Below are positions 1 to 9,859 of a stretch of 64,000 nucleotides of DNA, in pieces. Position 1 is the first letter of the stretch. Each line of letters opens with the position of its first letter. Location of the stretch: positions 153,084 through 217,083 of the forward strand of contig NZ_NAAI01000003.1 in assembly GCF_018155095.1 (NCBI RefSeq). Direction: 5' to 3'. The notes beneath the pieces are model-generated. The model was given only the letters and a program-made list of their open reading frames with translations. It made no database searches and was not told the origin of the DNA. This DNA comes from Bartonella queenslandensis (lineage in GTDB: Bacteria > Pseudomonadota > Alphaproteobacteria > Rhizobiales > Rhizobiaceae). The position numbers and the translations under genes were made by a program.

Positions 1-1998
1 GTTCAGGCTTTAAAGGGAAAACAAGGTTTTTCGAAAAATGCTGTCGTTAAAGAAGGCGGACAACAAAGTGTGGAAAATGGAGGAAAAGTAGAGGACACTA
101 AAATTTATGGTGGTGAGCAGCTTGTTTTCGGTGAGGGAGATGTTGGAGGAGAGATTAAAGGAAGTAGTGCTTCTCATACTGTCATTTATGGTCAAGATGA
201 AGCACTAGGCCAACAAAAAGTATATGATGGAGGGAAAGTTTGGGATACGAAGGTCATGCGAGGGGGCATACAAGAGATTGGAAAAAAATCTCAAAGTGCA
301 AAAAATGGTGGTTTTGCGTTTGACACAAAGGTTTTTGGTGGTGGTAAACAGCGTATCTTAAATGGCGGACAGGCCATTGGAGTGATTTTAAATGAGAACG
401 CTATTCAGGAAATAGATACTGACGGATCTGTAAAAAATCTAACAATGAATGATGAAACAAAATCATGGGTGCATGCTGGAGCGACATTAGAAGGAAAAAC
501 ACAGGTAAATCATTCTGGGCAACTTCATCTTTATGCTGGTAATGATCAACATCGCACTACAGTAGAAAATATTATTTTGAATGGAAAAGATACAAAACTG
601 TACTCTATTACTGATGAGTTTGATGGAAAAAACTCTTTGATACAAAAATTAAGTGGTGAGGGGAGTGTTATTTTTGCGTTTACGGGTTCTGATCCATATT
701 ATTCTCAGCTGCATGTGAATAATCTTTCAGGAAATTTACATTTCGCGTTCAATACCACGATTGCTCATAATCGTGGTGACTATCTCTTGGTTGAGAAAGG
801 AGCTGGAAATCATACGATAAGTGTTGCTGATTCTGGTGTTGAAATAACGGATCCTTTTTCAAATAAGCGTGATTTAATTACGGATAAAAGTGGCGGAGCG
901 CATTTTACGCTGACAGATCTTAAGGGTGAAAAAATTAACGCCATTGATGGTGGAACGTATATGTATGGACTGAAAGAAAGAAAGGATGAAAATGGAAAAG
1001 TCTGGTTTTTATCGGCAGACCGCCTCAGTGGACCAGAATCCTCTATTCCAGATCCTACAAATCCTTTTTTTCCTGGTGAAACATCAACGACTCCCTCTAC
1101 AGATGCAGTGTTAACGTTGTCCGTAGTTCCTGGACTTATTTTTAACAATGAGTTGCAAATTGTACGGAATGGTAGAAAAATTTGGGACAGAAATAAGAAA
1201 GATATTGAATTATGGACTTATGCGATTAAGAGCGGAGAACGCATTGCGACAGGCCATACACACTTTAAGCTTGGGCAAACAGGCTTAGTCTTTGGTGTTG
1301 ATCAGTTGAATGAGTTAAGGCATGGAGAGTTGTATGTTGGTGGTTTCGGGAGTTATGATCAAGCACGTGTTTCTCATGCACGAGGGGGTGACAGTAGTGT
1401 GAGTTCTTACAGTATTGGAACTTACGCAACTTATTTTGATCATCGTGGATGGTATATGGATGGTGTTTTGAAATATAATTATTACCAAGATGATTTGAAA
1501 GCCATCTCAACGAATAATTTAACGATTCAAAGTCATTACAATCAGTGGGCGTTAGGTGGGTCATTTGAGATTGGTTGTTATTTTGAACCTGCACAGAATA
1601 CTTGGATGCAGCCTTATATCAAGCTAACAGGTTTACAGGTTGAAGGTAAAAAAATAAAACTTTCCAATGGAATGATCGGTGATTTAAAACCATTGACTTC
1701 ATTCCGCAGTGAAGTTGGATTGACTGCAGGACATGAATTCTTTGTGAATTCAGAAACTTTATTAACAGCGTACATTATGGCAGCTTGGTTGCGTGAGAAT
1801 ATAAATAATAATTATGTGACAATTAATAACCAGCATAAATTTATCACAAACTTATCGGGTAGTGCGGGTAAATTGGGAATTGGTTTAAACAGTTCGGTTA
1901 ATGATAAATTAACACTTTATGCGGAAGCACATTACCTAAAGGGACATAAAATTAAGAATGCTCTTCAAGGTATTTTAGGATTACGCTATAGTTTCTAA
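1..1998 (+). CDS. Autotransporter, AIDA-like passenger plus beta-barrel (5' end outside window)
   Basis: The reading frame is open from base 1, so the true start and signal peptide lie upstream; 665 residues are visible. The first ~100 residues are AIDA-type imperfect repeats with the pattern GG-x-Q-x-V-x-x-GG-x-x-x-x-T, typical of right-handed beta-helix passengers. A middle segment with SGNLHF and ADSG signatures follows, as in pertactin-like passenger ends. From about visible residue 365, after TTPSTDAVL, comes an autotransporter beta-barrel ending in RYSF; the C-terminal aromatic residue is the usual Bam recognition signal. Type V secretion to the cell surface is expected. It is a paralogue of the gene at 2819, with a short linker where that gene has a long one. 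The family is firm; the ligand is unknown. Confidence 0.93.
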   Translation, partial: VQALKGKQGFSKNAVVKEGGQQSVENGGKVEDTKIYGGEQLVFGEGDVGGEIKGSSASHTVIYGQDEALGQQKVYDGGKVWDTKVMRGGIQEIGKKSQSAKNGGFAFDTKVFGGGKQRILNGGQAIGVILNENAIQEIDTDGSVKNLTMNDETKSWVHAGATLEGKTQVNHSGQLHLYAGNDQHRTTVENIILNGKDTKLYSITDEFDGKNSLIQKLSGEGSVIFAFTGSDPYYSQLHVNNLSGNLHFAFNTTIAHNRGDYLLVEKGAGNHTISVADSGVEITDPFSNKRDLITDKSGGAHFTLTDLKGEKINAIDGGTYMYGLKERKDENGKVWFLSADRLSGPESSIPDPTNPFFPGETSTTPSTDAVLTLSVVPGLIFNNELQIVRNGRKIWDRNKKDIELWTYAIKSGERIATGHTHFKLGQTGLVFGVDQLNELRHGELYVGGFGSYDQARVSHARGGDSSVSSYSIGTYATYFDHRGWYMDGVLKYNYYQDDLKAISTNNLTIQSHYNQWALGGSFEIGCYFEPAQNTWMQPYIKLTGLQVEGKKIKLSNGMIGDLKPLTSFRSEVGLTAGHEFFVNSETLLTAYIMAAWLRENINNNYVTINNQHKFITNLSGSAGKLGIGLNSSVNDKLTLYAEAHYLKGHKIKNALQGILGLRYSF

Positions 1999-2215
1999 GT
2001 ACACCTTTATACGGCTTATTAACTTTACAAATGTCATTGTTTTACGAACTTAGATAACGCATCACTGTGAGTTATCGAGAGTATAGAGACTATCTCAAAC
2101 AGTAGGAATGCCTTTATACTCTCCTTTAAGATAAGGGATTAATTTATAAAGAGTATTTATTGTTTTGCGTGTTGAATGAGAGTCCTAAATATCGTAGGAT
2201 TCTCTTCTTCCAAAC

Positions 2216-2330
2216 TGCTCCATGTTGAATTAATCAAAACCATTTTCTTGTATTTTACAAGCGGGAAAGCTTGCGTAGATAAAAATTGTACAAGAAAGAA
2301 CTAAAAATATCTCTTATAAACTTTCTTCAA
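2216..2330 (+). repeat. Dispersed integrase-leader repeat, copy 1
   Basis: Contains CATGTTGAATTAATCAAAAC, then a TTGTATTTTACAAGC segment and TTGTACAAGAAAGAACTAAA. The same ordered blocks recur, in diverged form, at 9505 (plus strand) and at 39330 and 60470 (minus strand), with shorter pieces at 17495 and 21240. Copies 1 and 2 and the 21240 and 60470 copies are followed by integrase N-terminal relics. I infer the repeat is the former 5' leader of a multicopy integrase gene. Confidence 0.65.
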
Positions 2331-2334
2331 GGAT

Positions 2335-2550
2335 CAAAGGGTATCGCATCGCAACATGTTAGAGCTAGAAAAGTACGTGATGGTGCCGGCTTTCTTCGCC
2401 ATAAGCGTAAAGATGGTAGCGCTCAATGGATTATATTCATTGTTGACATCAGGAAATGGGCTTGGACGTATTGAGAGATGTTTCTTTAAAAGAAGCGCGT
2501 GAATTGGAAGCCCAATGATATTCTGTCTTATATGAGGGGGCCCATTAAAG
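2335..2550 (+). pseudogene. Phage-type tyrosine integrase, N-terminal fragment, frameshifted
   Basis: A first frame reads RARKVRDGAGFLRHKRKDG followed by SAQWI. After a small deletion a second frame reads HQEMGLDVLRDVSLKEAREL, broken by in-frame stops (TGA before it and after ELEAQ). This matches the N-terminal DUF4102-type arm-binding domain of P4-like integrases, in which a basic KRKDGS-W segment precedes a YTIHGRRREMGLG-like and VSLKEAR segment. No catalytic domain follows. It is clearly non-functional. The family call rests on motif recognition, not a search. Confidence 0.75.
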
Positions 2551-2818
2551 GGTATAAGAACTTTTTCTACCCATAATTTTAAATATGCAAATTATTCATT
2601 GAATTAAAATAAACAATTTGAATTTTATCAGTTTTTTTATCCTTAAGTTAGAGTTTTTTAGTGGTTTACAAGTCAACAACTTATGATTGTTTAAATTAAA
2701 AAATACACTAAAAAATTGTATTTAGACATAAATAAAACACATTATGATACAATCTAAAATGAGCTACCTACGTAGCCGCGGGATATTTTTCTAAATAATT
2801 GAGAGTGGAGTGTGGATA

Positions 2819-5404
2819 ATGCGGTATAAATACAAGTTAAGTTTTTCAGTATTGATGATCAGTAGTTGTCTTGCGCAATCTGCAAGTGCAGTTGAGAATA
2901 GGAATGGAGGGATAATAGGAGCGACCCATGTAGGAAATGAAGAAGAGGAACGAAAAAAATTAGAACTGATTGCTCGTTTTTTTAGAAAGAATATTATAAT
3001 TAAATACGGTGATGTAGAACTTGTTGATAATGGAAAAACTTCCGTGGGTTCCACTATTAAAAAAGGAGGGATGCAAATAGTTACACGCGGAGGAATTACA
3101 ATGGAATCCCAAGTTTTGGGAGGTCAGCAGTTTGTTCATGAAGAGCCAAATGTTGATTTTACACGCATGTTGAGACGAAGTAGTGCATATAATTCCACAG
3201 TTACGGGTGGAGAAGGGGCAATAGGGCAGCAGAATGTGTATGATGGGGGAGGGACTTGGTATACGAAAGTGGGAAATAATGGAGAACAAAATCTTTATGC
3301 GGGGCAGAGGAAGGAAGGGGGGAGAGCAACGGCTACAGAAGTTTTTGATAATGGTAGACAGCACGTCTTGGCACTAGGAGAATCTGTGAAAACTACTTTG
3401 AAGGATCATGCAACTCAGGTAGTATATCCTAGAGGGTTTGTAGATACTTTAACAATTACGGATTTTGCCAAATCGTGGCTACATGTTGGTGTAAAAAAAG
3501 TTGTTGGGGAAGTAAGGGTTAATAATCACGGGGAGCTTTATTTATTTGCGGGTGATTCAATAAATCATATCACCAAGAAAAGTATTCCTATAGAAAAAAG
3601 ACCTGATGAACCAATATTTGAGGTTGGTGAACGGAATGTAAGAGAAAAACCACAGATTGAAATTGAAGATTTAGGTGGGAATGGAGGGACTGTTATTTTT
3701 TCTTCTATTCCGTATGATCCACGTCATATTTCACTTCATGTTGAGAACCTTTCAGGGAATTTACATTTTCGATTCAATGTTACTGCTACGTGGGATGCAA
3801 GTGATTACTTGTTGATTGATGAAGGGACAGGTAATCACAAAATAAGAGTTGCAGATTCTGGTCGTGAAATTACAGCTCCTCTTTCACAAAGGAATAGTTT
3901 TGTTACTGAGCTTCCTTTAATTACCGATAAAAGCCCAGATGGGGGAGCTAATTTTACTCTCACAGATCTTTTAGGGAAGGACATTACAGCTGTTGATGGT
4001 GGAACCTATCAGTATCAATTAGTAAAGAGAGAAAGATGTGCGAGTTCTAGTGGTTATTCTACAATTTGGTATTTATCTAGAGCTTCTGAAGATAGGGGAA
4101 GTTCGAATACTGAGGGACAGTGTGTGAATAAGAAAGCGAAGGTTCCTCTTGCATTGTCTATGAAGAGTGGTAAGCAGTCTGGTCAAGAGGCTTCTTCTGG
4201 AGGAAAAAATACTGATCGTCGTCCACCTAAAAAAGAGCACCCCAAGCCACGTCCTCCACGTCATTTAAGAGAAACACAGAATGTTCCTCGTGTTTCGGTT
4301 TCTTCTTCTAAAGACAATCAGACTCGTGTAGAGTTACCTCCATCAGGTCAACATCCTCTTTCTGAAGTGAAACAACAGGCTGTTTCTTCAGAAATCTCTC
4401 ATTCTTCAGCCGATCAGATGGTGTTACGTCCAGTTCAGAAAGAACAATCTTCCCCACAAATGAGTGAGACGCTTTCAGTTTCTGACTTTTTAACCACGCC
4501 TTCTACAGATGCGGTATTGTCTATGTCTGTAGCGCCAGCGATGGTATTTCACAATGAAATGCAAACTGTGCGTGCGGGAAGAGGTATTCTCGATAAAAGT
4601 AAAAAGAATACAGCTTTATGGACCTATGCAATTAAATCTAAAGAGAGCATTGCGACAAAGCATATAGATTTTAAGTTGGATCAGACGGGTATAGTCCTAG
4701 GGATCAATGGCTTAAGCGAGTGGGAAAACGGAGATTTTTATATAGGTGGTTTTGGCAGTTATGATCGTGCCCGTGTTGCACATGCACGGGGTGGTACCAG
4801 TGGTATCAATACTTATGGCATTGGTGCTTATATCACTTATTGGGATCATAGTGGATGGTATCTCGACGGTATTTTAAAATACAATCATTATCAAAATACG
4901 CTGAAGGCTGTTTCAACGAATGGTTTAGGGATTGAAGGAACATATGCGCAATGGGCGGTGGGAACCTCCTTTGAAGCTGGTTACCGACTTCAGACGTCAC
5001 AGAGCAGTTGGCTCCAGCCTTATGGACAATTTACATGGTTACAAGTTGAAGGTAAAGAAATCAAGTTATCGAATGACATGACAGGTGATATGCGTCCATT
5101 TACTTCATTACGCAGTGAGGTTGGCTTATCGTTAGGGTATGAATTTGGTTCACACGATGCTTCTTCATCACTTGCATATATTACAGCAGCATGGTTACGT
5201 GAGAATAAAGATGATAATCAAACGTTGATTAATCAACGTCATTCATTTACCACGGACTTATCAGGGAATGCAGGTAAATTAGGAATAGGTTTAAGCAGTT
5301 TAGTGAGTGATAAGTTGAAGTTATATGGAGAGGCCCATTATGTTAAAGGGCGTAAAACAAAACAGTCTCTTCAGGGTATTATAGGGGTACGCTATAGTTT
5401 CTAA
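2819..5404 (+). CDS. Autotransporter, AIDA-like passenger with proline-rich linker
   Basis: 861 residues from ATG 2819, chosen over an upstream in-frame GTG at 2810 because GGAG lies about 8 bases before the ATG. The N-terminus is a classical signal peptide with probable cleavage after QSASA. AIDA-like GG-x-x-x-V/T repeats occupy about residues 50-200, followed by a pertactin-like segment with SGNLHF. Residues ~440-555 form a low-complexity Pro/Ser/Lys/Gln linker, including RPPKKEHPKPRPP. The barrel runs from TTPSTDAVL at ~558 to a terminal RYSF. Its barrel closely matches the upstream paralogue while the passenger and linker differ, consistent with tandem duplication and passenger diversification. 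Surface exposure is expected; an adhesin role is inference. Confidence 0.94.
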   Translation: MRYKYKLSFSVLMISSCLAQSASAVENRNGGIIGATHVGNEEEERKKLELIARFFRKNIIIKYGDVELVDNGKTSVGSTIKKGGMQIVTRGGITMESQVLGGQQFVHEEPNVDFTRMLRRSSAYNSTVTGGEGAIGQQNVYDGGGTWYTKVGNNGEQNLYAGQRKEGGRATATEVFDNGRQHVLALGESVKTTLKDHATQVVYPRGFVDTLTITDFAKSWLHVGVKKVVGEVRVNNHGELYLFAGDSINHITKKSIPIEKRPDEPIFEVGERNVREKPQIEIEDLGGNGGTVIFSSIPYDPRHISLHVENLSGNLHFRFNVTATWDASDYLLIDEGTGNHKIRVADSGREITAPLSQRNSFVTELPLITDKSPDGGANFTLTDLLGKDITAVDGGTYQYQLVKRERCASSSGYSTIWYLSRASEDRGSSNTEGQCVNKKAKVPLALSMKSGKQSGQEASSGGKNTDRRPPKKEHPKPRPPRHLRETQNVPRVSVSSSKDNQTRVELPPSGQHPLSEVKQQAVSSEISHSSADQMVLRPVQKEQSSPQMSETLSVSDFLTTPSTDAVLSMSVAPAMVFHNEMQTVRAGRGILDKSKKNTALWTYAIKSKESIATKHIDFKLDQTGIVLGINGLSEWENGDFYIGGFGSYDRARVAHARGGTSGINTYGIGAYITYWDHSGWYLDGILKYNHYQNTLKAVSTNGLGIEGTYAQWAVGTSFEAGYRLQTSQSSWLQPYGQFTWLQVEGKEIKLSNDMTGDMRPFTSLRSEVGLSLGYEFGSHDASSSLAYITAAWLRENKDDNQTLINQRHSFTTDLSGNAGKLGIGLSSLVSDKLKLYGEAHYVKGRKTKQSLQGIIGVRYSF

Positions 5405-5804
5405 TGATAGGGGTACGTTTTGATTGATTTCAGTGTGTGAGGGGATTTTCGAACCTAAATATGAAGTGTCTAGATCCATCTTCTTTAAAAGAAGAAGCCT
5501 TTTTTAAAAGGTATATATATTTTGCGTATTGGTTTTTTCTTATAATTTTTTATTGCTTAAATGATAATTTTAATAGGAAGCATTTAGGAATATAAAAGAA
5601 AGTTCAACATTTACTGAGAGGCGAGGGCACTCTTATGATGGGAAGAACAATTGTAGGCATATCTATTTTTATTGAAGTCTTTTTTATCATTTATTCTATA
5701 TTTTTGAGAATTTGTGTAGATTTTTCCAGAGTCACTTGGCAAAGAGCTGCTTGCTCGCTATAGAAACGGTCAGAGAATGTTATCAATAAAATGAAGGTGA
5801 ATAA
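5405..5804. other. 400-bp gap before ndk
   Basis: AT-rich and without a credible reading frame. A weak run of A and T around 5480-5515 may help end transcription of the autotransporter. The ndk promoter should lie in the last 150 bases, but I cannot fix its boxes. Confidence 0.5.
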
Positions 5805-6227
5805 ATGGCTTTAGAGCGTACTTTTTCAATGATTAAACCAGATGCAACACGTCGTAATTTAACGGGTGCAATTACGAAAATGCTTGAAGATGCAGGGTTG
5901 CGTGTTATTGCATCTAAACGCGTATGGATGGGTAAGCGTGAGGCTGAAAATTTTTATGCTGTTCATAAAGAACGCCCTTTTTTCAGCGAATTGGTTGAAT
6001 TTATGTCTTCTGGTCCAACAGTTGTACAGGTTTTGGAAGGAGAAAATGCAATAGCTAGAAACCGTGAAGTGATGGGTGCTACAAATCCTAGTGATGCAGA
6101 AGAAGGAACAATTCGTAAAGTTCATGCTTTGTCGATTGGTGAAAATTCTGTCCATGGGTCCGATAGTGCTGAAACGGCAAAAACAGAAATCGCTTTTTGG
6201 TTTTCTGAGATAGAAATTGTTGGTTAA
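5805..6227 (+). CDS. ndk: Nucleoside diphosphate kinase
   Basis: 140 residues, the usual length for bacterial Ndk. It transfers the gamma phosphate from ATP to nucleoside diphosphates through a phosphohistidine. The active-site motif NSVHGSDS is present with His117, and the N-terminus [11 protein letters not shown] is typical. AAGGTG about 7 bases before the ATG serves as ribosome binding site. The gene stands alone, with its own terminator, and converges with pgsA. Identification is secure. Confidence 0.98.
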   Translation: MALERTFSMIKPDATRRNLTGAITKMLEDAGLRVIASKRVWMGKREAENFYAVHKERPFFSELVEFMSSGPTVVQVLEGENAIARNREVMGATNPSDAEEGTIRKVHALSIGENSVHGSDSAETAKTEIAFWFSEIEIVG

Positions 6228-6247
6228 TAAAAACGTAAATAAAAAGC

Positions 6248-6278
6248 AAAAACCCGAAATATTATGTTTCGGGTTTTT
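6248..6278 (+). terminator. Rho-independent terminator after ndk
   Basis: A 12-bp perfect inverted repeat, AAAAACCCGAAA paired with TTTCGGGTTTTT, around a 7-base loop, 20 bases after the ndk stop. The arms themselves provide the T-run. It could also act on the opposite strand. Confidence 0.9.
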
Positions 6279-6539
6279 GTTTATAAGATTATAGATCTCT
6301 TTGATAAATATATCGTTTCACCATTTTTCCCACTTTTAATATTGCAACTGTTTTTGCAAGAGCCTACTTACCCTTTTCTTGAATGTCTTTTTATCTGTAC
6401 GTTCACTTCGTTTGCGATGAGAAAAAGAGGTATTTTAATTGTCTCATCACCAATAGATTGGAAGGATGTAGATTGACGGTATCTTTTTTCTTGTTTAAAT
6501 TGCAGAAAGATAGTTATGATTATAAATCAAGAGACGATT
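6279..6539. other. Gap between the ndk terminator and pgsA
   Basis: Nothing recognised. In related rhizobia and Brucella moaD and moaE follow pgsA (family knowledge), but I see no trace of either here. A 70-codon open frame at 6264-6476 has no ribosome binding site or known motif and overlaps the terminator, so I do not call it. Confidence 0.5.
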
Positions 6540-7121
6540 TCATGAGATGACGTGTTTTAAACCTGCGCGAAAATAATCCCAACCTGTCCACAATGTAAGG
6601 AGGGCAGCAATCCACAGCATAGTAATGCCAAATTCCACTGTGTAAGGGAAAATTTTGTTACCAGCTGGCCCTGCTAAAAGAAAGATAATAGCGATCATTT
6701 GTACAAAGGTTTTCCATTTTGCAAGACGAGAGACCGGAACGCTCACTTTTAATTCAGCTAAATATTCACGTAATCCTGATACAAGAATTTCTCGGCAAAG
6801 AATGATAATAGCTGCCCATAAAGTCCATCCAGCAATGGTCGTGTCTGCGGCAAGTAAGAGCAAGCAGGCAGAGACGAGAAGTTTATCGGCAATTGGATCT
6901 AACATGCGACCAATATTGGATGTTTGTTCCCAAATACGAGCAAGGTAACCATCAAGAAAGTCAGTAATGGATGCGACGACAAAAATGGAAACGGCAATCC
7001 AGCGTGCGATATCACTTGACTGTAGGCGTCCTTCTACAAAAAAGCACGCAACAACCATCGGGACTGCAACAATTCGTGCATAAGTTAAAAGATTCGGAAA
7101 AGAAAAAGTATGATTTTTCAT
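6540..7121 (-). CDS. pgsA: CDP-diacylglycerol-glycerol-3-phosphate 3-phosphatidyltransferase
   Basis: 193 residues, multi-pass membrane protein making phosphatidylglycerol phosphate, the first committed step to phosphatidylglycerol and cardiolipin. The CDP-alcohol phosphotransferase signature DG-x2-AR-x8-G-x3-D-x3-D is complete: D57 G58, A61 R62, G71, D75, D79. The N-terminus FPNLLTYARI is typical of PgsA. It lies downstream of uvrC on the same strand with a 72-bp gap, the conserved alphaproteobacterial order. Confidence 0.96.
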   Translation of the reverse strand: MKNHTFSFPNLLTYARIVAVPMVVACFFVEGRLQSSDIARWIAVSIFVVASITDFLDGYLARIWEQTSNIGRMLDPIADKLLVSACLLLLAADTTIAGWTLWAAIIILCREILVSGLREYLAELKVSVPVSRLAKWKTFVQMIAIIFLLAGPAGNKIFPYTVEFGITMLWIAALLTLWTGWDYFRAGLKHVIS

Positions 7122-7193
7122 AGAGCTATTTTAAATTCTTGTGAAAGAGAATATATCCCCTAAACGTAACAAGGCTAAGGTGATGAAACAAGC

Positions 7194-9179
7194 TTATTTT
7201 TCATGAAAATGGTTATGAATTTTTTGTGCAATTGTCGTAGAGATTCCTGTAACTTTTTTCAAATCTTCAAGTGAGGCACCAGCAACAGCCTTGGCACTTC
7301 CAAAATGGTGAAGCAGCGCACGTTTTCTTGTCGGACCGATATTTTCAATTTCATCAAGTGGATTTTTGAATGTTGCTTTTTTTCGTTTTATTCTATGTGT
7401 TCCAATGGCAAAACGATGCGCTTCATCGCGCAGACGTTGCAAAAAATAGAGGATAGGATCACGGGGGGGAAGTGTAAAAGGAGGGGTCCCTTTTATAAAA
7501 AATCGCTCACGTCCCGCATGACGGTCAACACCTTTGGCGATTCCAACAACTGTGATCAGGCTATTTAATTGTAATTCAGTAAGTATTGTATGGACACTGT
7601 TGATTTGTCCTTCACCACCATCGATTAAGATAAGATCAGGCCAAATGGGAAAAATATCATTTTCTTGATCTGGTATATCATGATTTTTATTTGGCAAATC
7701 ATGTTCTTTGATAAGACGTGAAAATCTCCGTTTAATGACTTCTTTCATCATGCCAAAATCATCGCCAGGCGTAATATCTGTTGAGCGAATATTGAATTTG
7801 CGATATTGGTTTTTAACAAATCCCATTTGACCAGCAACAATCATGACACCTACAGAATTTGTTCCCATAATATGAGAATTGTCATAGACTTCTATACGAC
7901 GCGGAGGAAAAGGGAGTTGAAATCTTTCAGCAAGCCCCTGAAGCAATTTTGTATGGGTGGTTGTTTCAGCAAGCTTATGTTCAAGTGCTTCATGAGCATT
8001 GAGATAGGCGTGATTAACAAGCGTTTTCCGTTCACCTTGCTTGGGTAAAGAGAGAGACACTTTGTGATTTGCTTTGAGACTTAATGCTTCTGTAAGAAGT
8101 GTCATTTCTTCAATTTCTTCAGATAAAAGGATGTTTTGGGGAAGGGGTTTATCATCGTAAAATTGGGCCAGAAAACTTGCTAAAATTTCAGTACGGGAAA
8201 AAGAGGGATCTGCTTTAGGAAAATAGGCGCGGTTTCCCCAATTTTGCCCCATGCGAAAAAAAAATACTTGAATGCAGGTCATTCCTTCTTTTTGCGCAAT
8301 TGCAAAGACATCCGCTTCTTTTATTGTTTGAGGATTAATACCTTGATGGCTTTGTATGTGAGAAAGAGCTGATAAGCGGTCACGGTAGGAAGCAGCTTGT
8401 TCAAAATCAAGATTTTCTGCGGCTTTATTCATAGCTTGAACCATATCATTTTTAACAGATTGATCTTTTCCCGAAAGGAATGCTTTTGCTTCTCTCACCA
8501 GTTCTTTATAGTCACTGTCATTAATTTCATGGGTACAAGGGGCAGAACATCGCTTAATTTGATAAAGCAAACAAGGGCGTGTACGGTTTTCAAAAATTGC
8601 ATCGGTACAGGTCCGTAATAAAAAAGCGCGTTGTAAAACATGAATTGTTTGTGTTACCGCACCAGCAGAAGCAAAAGGTCCAAAATAATGAGCTGTTTGT
8701 GTTCGAGCACCACGATGTTTGTAAAGTGCAGGTGCTCGATGATCATTTGTAATCATGATATAAGGGAAGCTCTTATCATCACGCAGTAATACATTAAAAT
8801 GTGGATGCAATCTTTTGATGAGATTCGCTTCTAAAAGGAGTGCTTCCGTTTCTGTATGGGTAACAATAAATTCCATATGATATGTTGCACGAATCATGCG
8901 GGTAATACGATTATTATGTCCTTGTTCACGTGTATAGTTTGAAACACGTTTTTTGAGATTACGGGCTTTGCCAACGTAGAGAATATCACCATTTTCACCA
9001 ATCATCCGGTAAACTCCCGGCTTATGCGGAAGGTGTCTCACAAATTCTTGTATGAATTTAACACCTTGAAGTTTATTTGTCTCATTGCTTTGATTGGCAT
9101 TGTTCCATGTAAGGTTAGAGGGAAAAGAAAGCTTTTCTCGTTTATTTTTCGGACAATTTGTATTATTTTTCAGGATCAT
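7194..9179 (-). CDS. uvrC: UvrABC excision nuclease subunit C
   Basis: About 661 residues. It makes both incisions in nucleotide excision repair with UvrB. The N-terminal GIY-YIG nuclease begins [21 protein letters not shown]; a cysteine-rich stretch ([15 protein letters not shown]) follows, then the UVR motif ([14 protein letters not shown]), the RNase H-like C-terminal nuclease ([24 protein letters not shown]) and a helix-hairpin-helix tail. I start at ATG 9179. An in-frame TTG at 9191 is possible, and the first ~45 residues are a variable extension. A 40-bp piece of the gene (8430-8469) is repeated exactly at 19657. Confidence 0.97.
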   Translation of the reverse strand: MILKNNTNCPKNKREKLSFPSNLTWNNANQSNETNKLQGVKFIQEFVRHLPHKPGVYRMIGENGDILYVGKARNLKKRVSNYTREQGHNNRITRMIRATYHMEFIVTHTETEALLLEANLIKRLHPHFNVLLRDDKSFPYIMITNDHRAPALYKHRGARTQTAHYFGPFASAGAVTQTIHVLQRAFLLRTCTDAIFENRTRPCLLYQIKRCSAPCTHEINDSDYKELVREAKAFLSGKDQSVKNDMVQAMNKAAENLDFEQAASYRDRLSALSHIQSHQGINPQTIKEADVFAIAQKEGMTCIQVFFFRMGQNWGNRAYFPKADPSFSRTEILASFLAQFYDDKPLPQNILLSEEIEEMTLLTEALSLKANHKVSLSLPKQGERKTLVNHAYLNAHEALEHKLAETTTHTKLLQGLAERFQLPFPPRRIEVYDNSHIMGTNSVGVMIVAGQMGFVKNQYRKFNIRSTDITPGDDFGMMKEVIKRRFSRLIKEHDLPNKNHDIPDQENDIFPIWPDLILIDGGEGQINSVHTILTELQLNSLITVVGIAKGVDRHAGRERFFIKGTPPFTLPPRDPILYFLQRLRDEAHRFAIGTHRIKRKKATFKNPLDEIENIGPTRKRALLHHFGSAKAVAGASLEDLKKVTGISTTIAQKIHNHFHEK

Positions 9180-9859
9180 TCCATTTATCAAGAAATGCTT
9201 TTTGTTTACTCTATTAGATATTTTTTTATTAAATAATGATTATTTATGTCTTTAGTATTTTTTGTCCATCAATAACACATGATAGCATAAGAGTCTGATT
9301 TTAGGGTACCTATCTTTCATAAAAAAAATATGAAAGTTTTTATTTAAGACAGCTTTACGAATGCACCTAATTGATTCATTAAAAATGATTGGAATAAGAA
9401 ATCCATGATGATAGGAGGATAGACTACCTCAGAAAAAATAATTACGAAATAAATACTGATTTATAAACTCCTAAATAGCGCAATATTCGCTCATTTCAAA
9501 CCTATTCCATGTTAAATCAATCAAAACGATGATGTCTCTTGCATGTTACAAGGGGGGAGAAGTACATGGAGTAAAACTTATACAAGAAAGGACTAAAAAT
9601 TTCTCTTATGAGTTGCCCGAAGTGCCAACGACTATTGCAACATTGAGGGCTAGCAAAAGTATGACTGAGCTGATCTATCTCTTTTATGAGATATAAAGAG
9701 ATGGTGGTGCTCAATAGCTTTAATATTCTATGTTTCACGTAATCGTTATAAGCTTATCATTCCTATATTATATATTGGTATTATCTAAAAAATAATAGAA
9801 TTTCATCGCCTTTGTATCTTACAAAAGGGTATTTTTAAGGAAAATATGAGGGGAAAAAT
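9180..9859. other. 680-bp gap between uvrC and rlmJ
   Basis: No intact gene. The middle (9505-9720) holds copy 2 of the dispersed leader repeat with an eroded integrase start; the rest is AT-rich with no recognisable signal. Confidence 0.6.
9505..9720 (+). repeat. Dispersed integrase-leader repeat, copy 2, with eroded integrase start
   Basis: CCATGTTAAATCAATCAAAAC, then TGCATGTTACAAG and TATACAAGAAAGGACTAAAA, align block by block with copy 1. Further on, AAAGATGGTGGTGCTCAATA near 9690-9715 corresponds to the KDGSAQW-coding segment of the relic at 2335, here with a stop in place of Trp. I infer a second dead integrase copy, more decayed than copy 1. Confidence 0.6.

Larger units (their letters stand above)
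1999..2818. other. 820-bp gap between the two autotransporters
   Basis: No intact gene. Just after the first autotransporter, GATAAC near 2054 can pair with GTTATC near 2073 to form a weak hairpin. From about 2216 the gap holds a copy of the dispersed leader repeat and a broken integrase 5' end. The last 250 bases are very AT-rich and should contain the promoter of the second autotransporter. A short palindrome, CTACGTAG, sits at 2768-2775, about 45 bases before that gene's start codon. Confidence 0.7.

Noticed and set aside
810..1148. 112-codon minus-strand frame within the first autotransporter
   Set aside because: It lies wholly antisense to a well supported autotransporter barrel and linker; a shadow of codon bias.
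1265..1594. His/Asn-rich minus-strand frame
   Set aside because: Its composition is the complement of the autotransporter barrel codons; no independent support.
2286..2474. A 62-codon frame taken as an intact small gene
   Set aside because: It is part of a frameshifted integrase N-terminus that continues in another frame with stops.
2701..2760. Promoter boxes for the second autotransporter (TTAGAC and TATGAT)
   Set aside because: The spacing is only 15 bases and the region is so AT-rich that many equal candidates exist.
6264..6476. 70-codon frame after ndk
   Set aside because: It begins inside the ndk terminator, lacks a ribosome binding site, and has no recognisable motif.
9517..9738. 73-codon minus-strand frame
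   Set aside because: It runs antisense to the leader-repeat and integrase relic and has no family features or ribosome binding site.
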